Below, in pieces: positions 14,200 to 14,260 of a DNA stretch of 14,260 nt. The DNA lies in assembly GCA_003555335.1 (NCBI GenBank), contig PWHD01000043.1, positions 1 through 14,260 on the forward strand, written 5' to 3'. The position numbers and the translations under genes were made by a program. Within the stretch, counting starts at the first letter, position 1. Every line of letters starts with the position of its first letter. This DNA is from Mollicutes bacterium. Its GTDB lineage: Bacteria > Bacillota_I > Bacilli_A > Izemoplasmatales > Izemoplasmataceae. The notes beneath the pieces were generated by a model. That model made no database searches. It was not told the DNA's origin and saw nothing but the letters and a program-made list of their open reading frames with translations.

Positions 14200-14260
14200 A
14201 TGAAGAAACTGTTTACGTTTTTTGCTGTCTTACTGACAGTATTGATACTAAGCGCATGCG
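14200..14260 (+). CDS. Lipoprotein, N-terminal fragment (cut by window edge)
   Basis: ATG at 14200 follows AGGGG (14186-14190) by 9 nt. The 20 visible codons form a lipoprotein signal peptide: M-K-K, an apolar core (FTFFAVLLTVLIL) and the lipobox L-S-A-C with Cys20 as the lipid anchor. The mature part lies outside the window, so its role cannot be told. An overlapping ATG at 14193 is out of frame and does not give a signal peptide. Confidence 0.85.
   Translation, partial: MKKLFTFFAVLLTVLILSAC

Noticed and set aside
1..14260. CRISPR array, tRNA, rRNA, attachment sites or replication origin
   Set aside because: No regularly spaced repeats, cloverleaf, rRNA-like stretch or DnaA-box cluster was seen by eye; the only long periodic repeat is the coding Sel1 repeat.

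Overview
The window looks like a chromosomal segment of a Gram-positive, low- to mid-GC bacterium, probably Bacillota (Bacilli) or a relative. The grounds are purine-rich Shine-Dalgarno sequences before most genes, lipoprotein signal peptides with a lipobox, SigA-like promoters, Rho-independent terminators, and a membrane protein plus YozG-type regulator pair of a kind familiar from Bacillus. TGA is used as a stop and TGG as Trp, so the code is standard. There are ten complete protein genes, one likely 34-codon leader ORF, and a gene fragment at each edge. I see no rRNA, tRNA, CRISPR array or transposase.

Left part (1-6211). The 5' end of a minus-strand gene diverges from a 652-aa sugar-type solute-binding lipoprotein. 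That lipoprotein's promoter carries a perfect 11-bp inverted repeat over the -10 box and predicted transcription start. Next come a tail-anchored protein with 11 Sel1 repeats, a convergent six-pass membrane protein sharing a bidirectional terminator with it, and a long-form TspO/MBR protein.

Middle part (about 6276-9782). This is a visibly AT-richer cassette with its own strong promoter: a 34-codon ORF, a Gfo/Idh/MocA-type oxidoreductase, and a STAND/NB-ARC NTPase with C-terminal TPR-like repeats. The three ORFs are tightly packed: the oxidoreductase Shine-Dalgarno lies in the last codons of the small ORF, and the NTPase start lies inside the oxidoreductase gene. The NTPase has no N-terminal effector domain, so an effector in trans is possible. 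This is the best candidate for an undescribed system, such as a defence or stress-sensing module, but the function is inference.

Right part (10000-14260). A strong terminator is followed by a DUF2975-like membrane protein gene joined to a YozG-like HTH regulator with a TTG start. Then come two tandem paralogous genes for membrane-anchored extracytoplasmic proteins with beta-propeller-like motifs, a terminator-like hairpin, and the promoter and signal peptide of a second lipoprotein cut by the window edge.

All calls come from reading the sequence and recalled family knowledge. No database search was possible.
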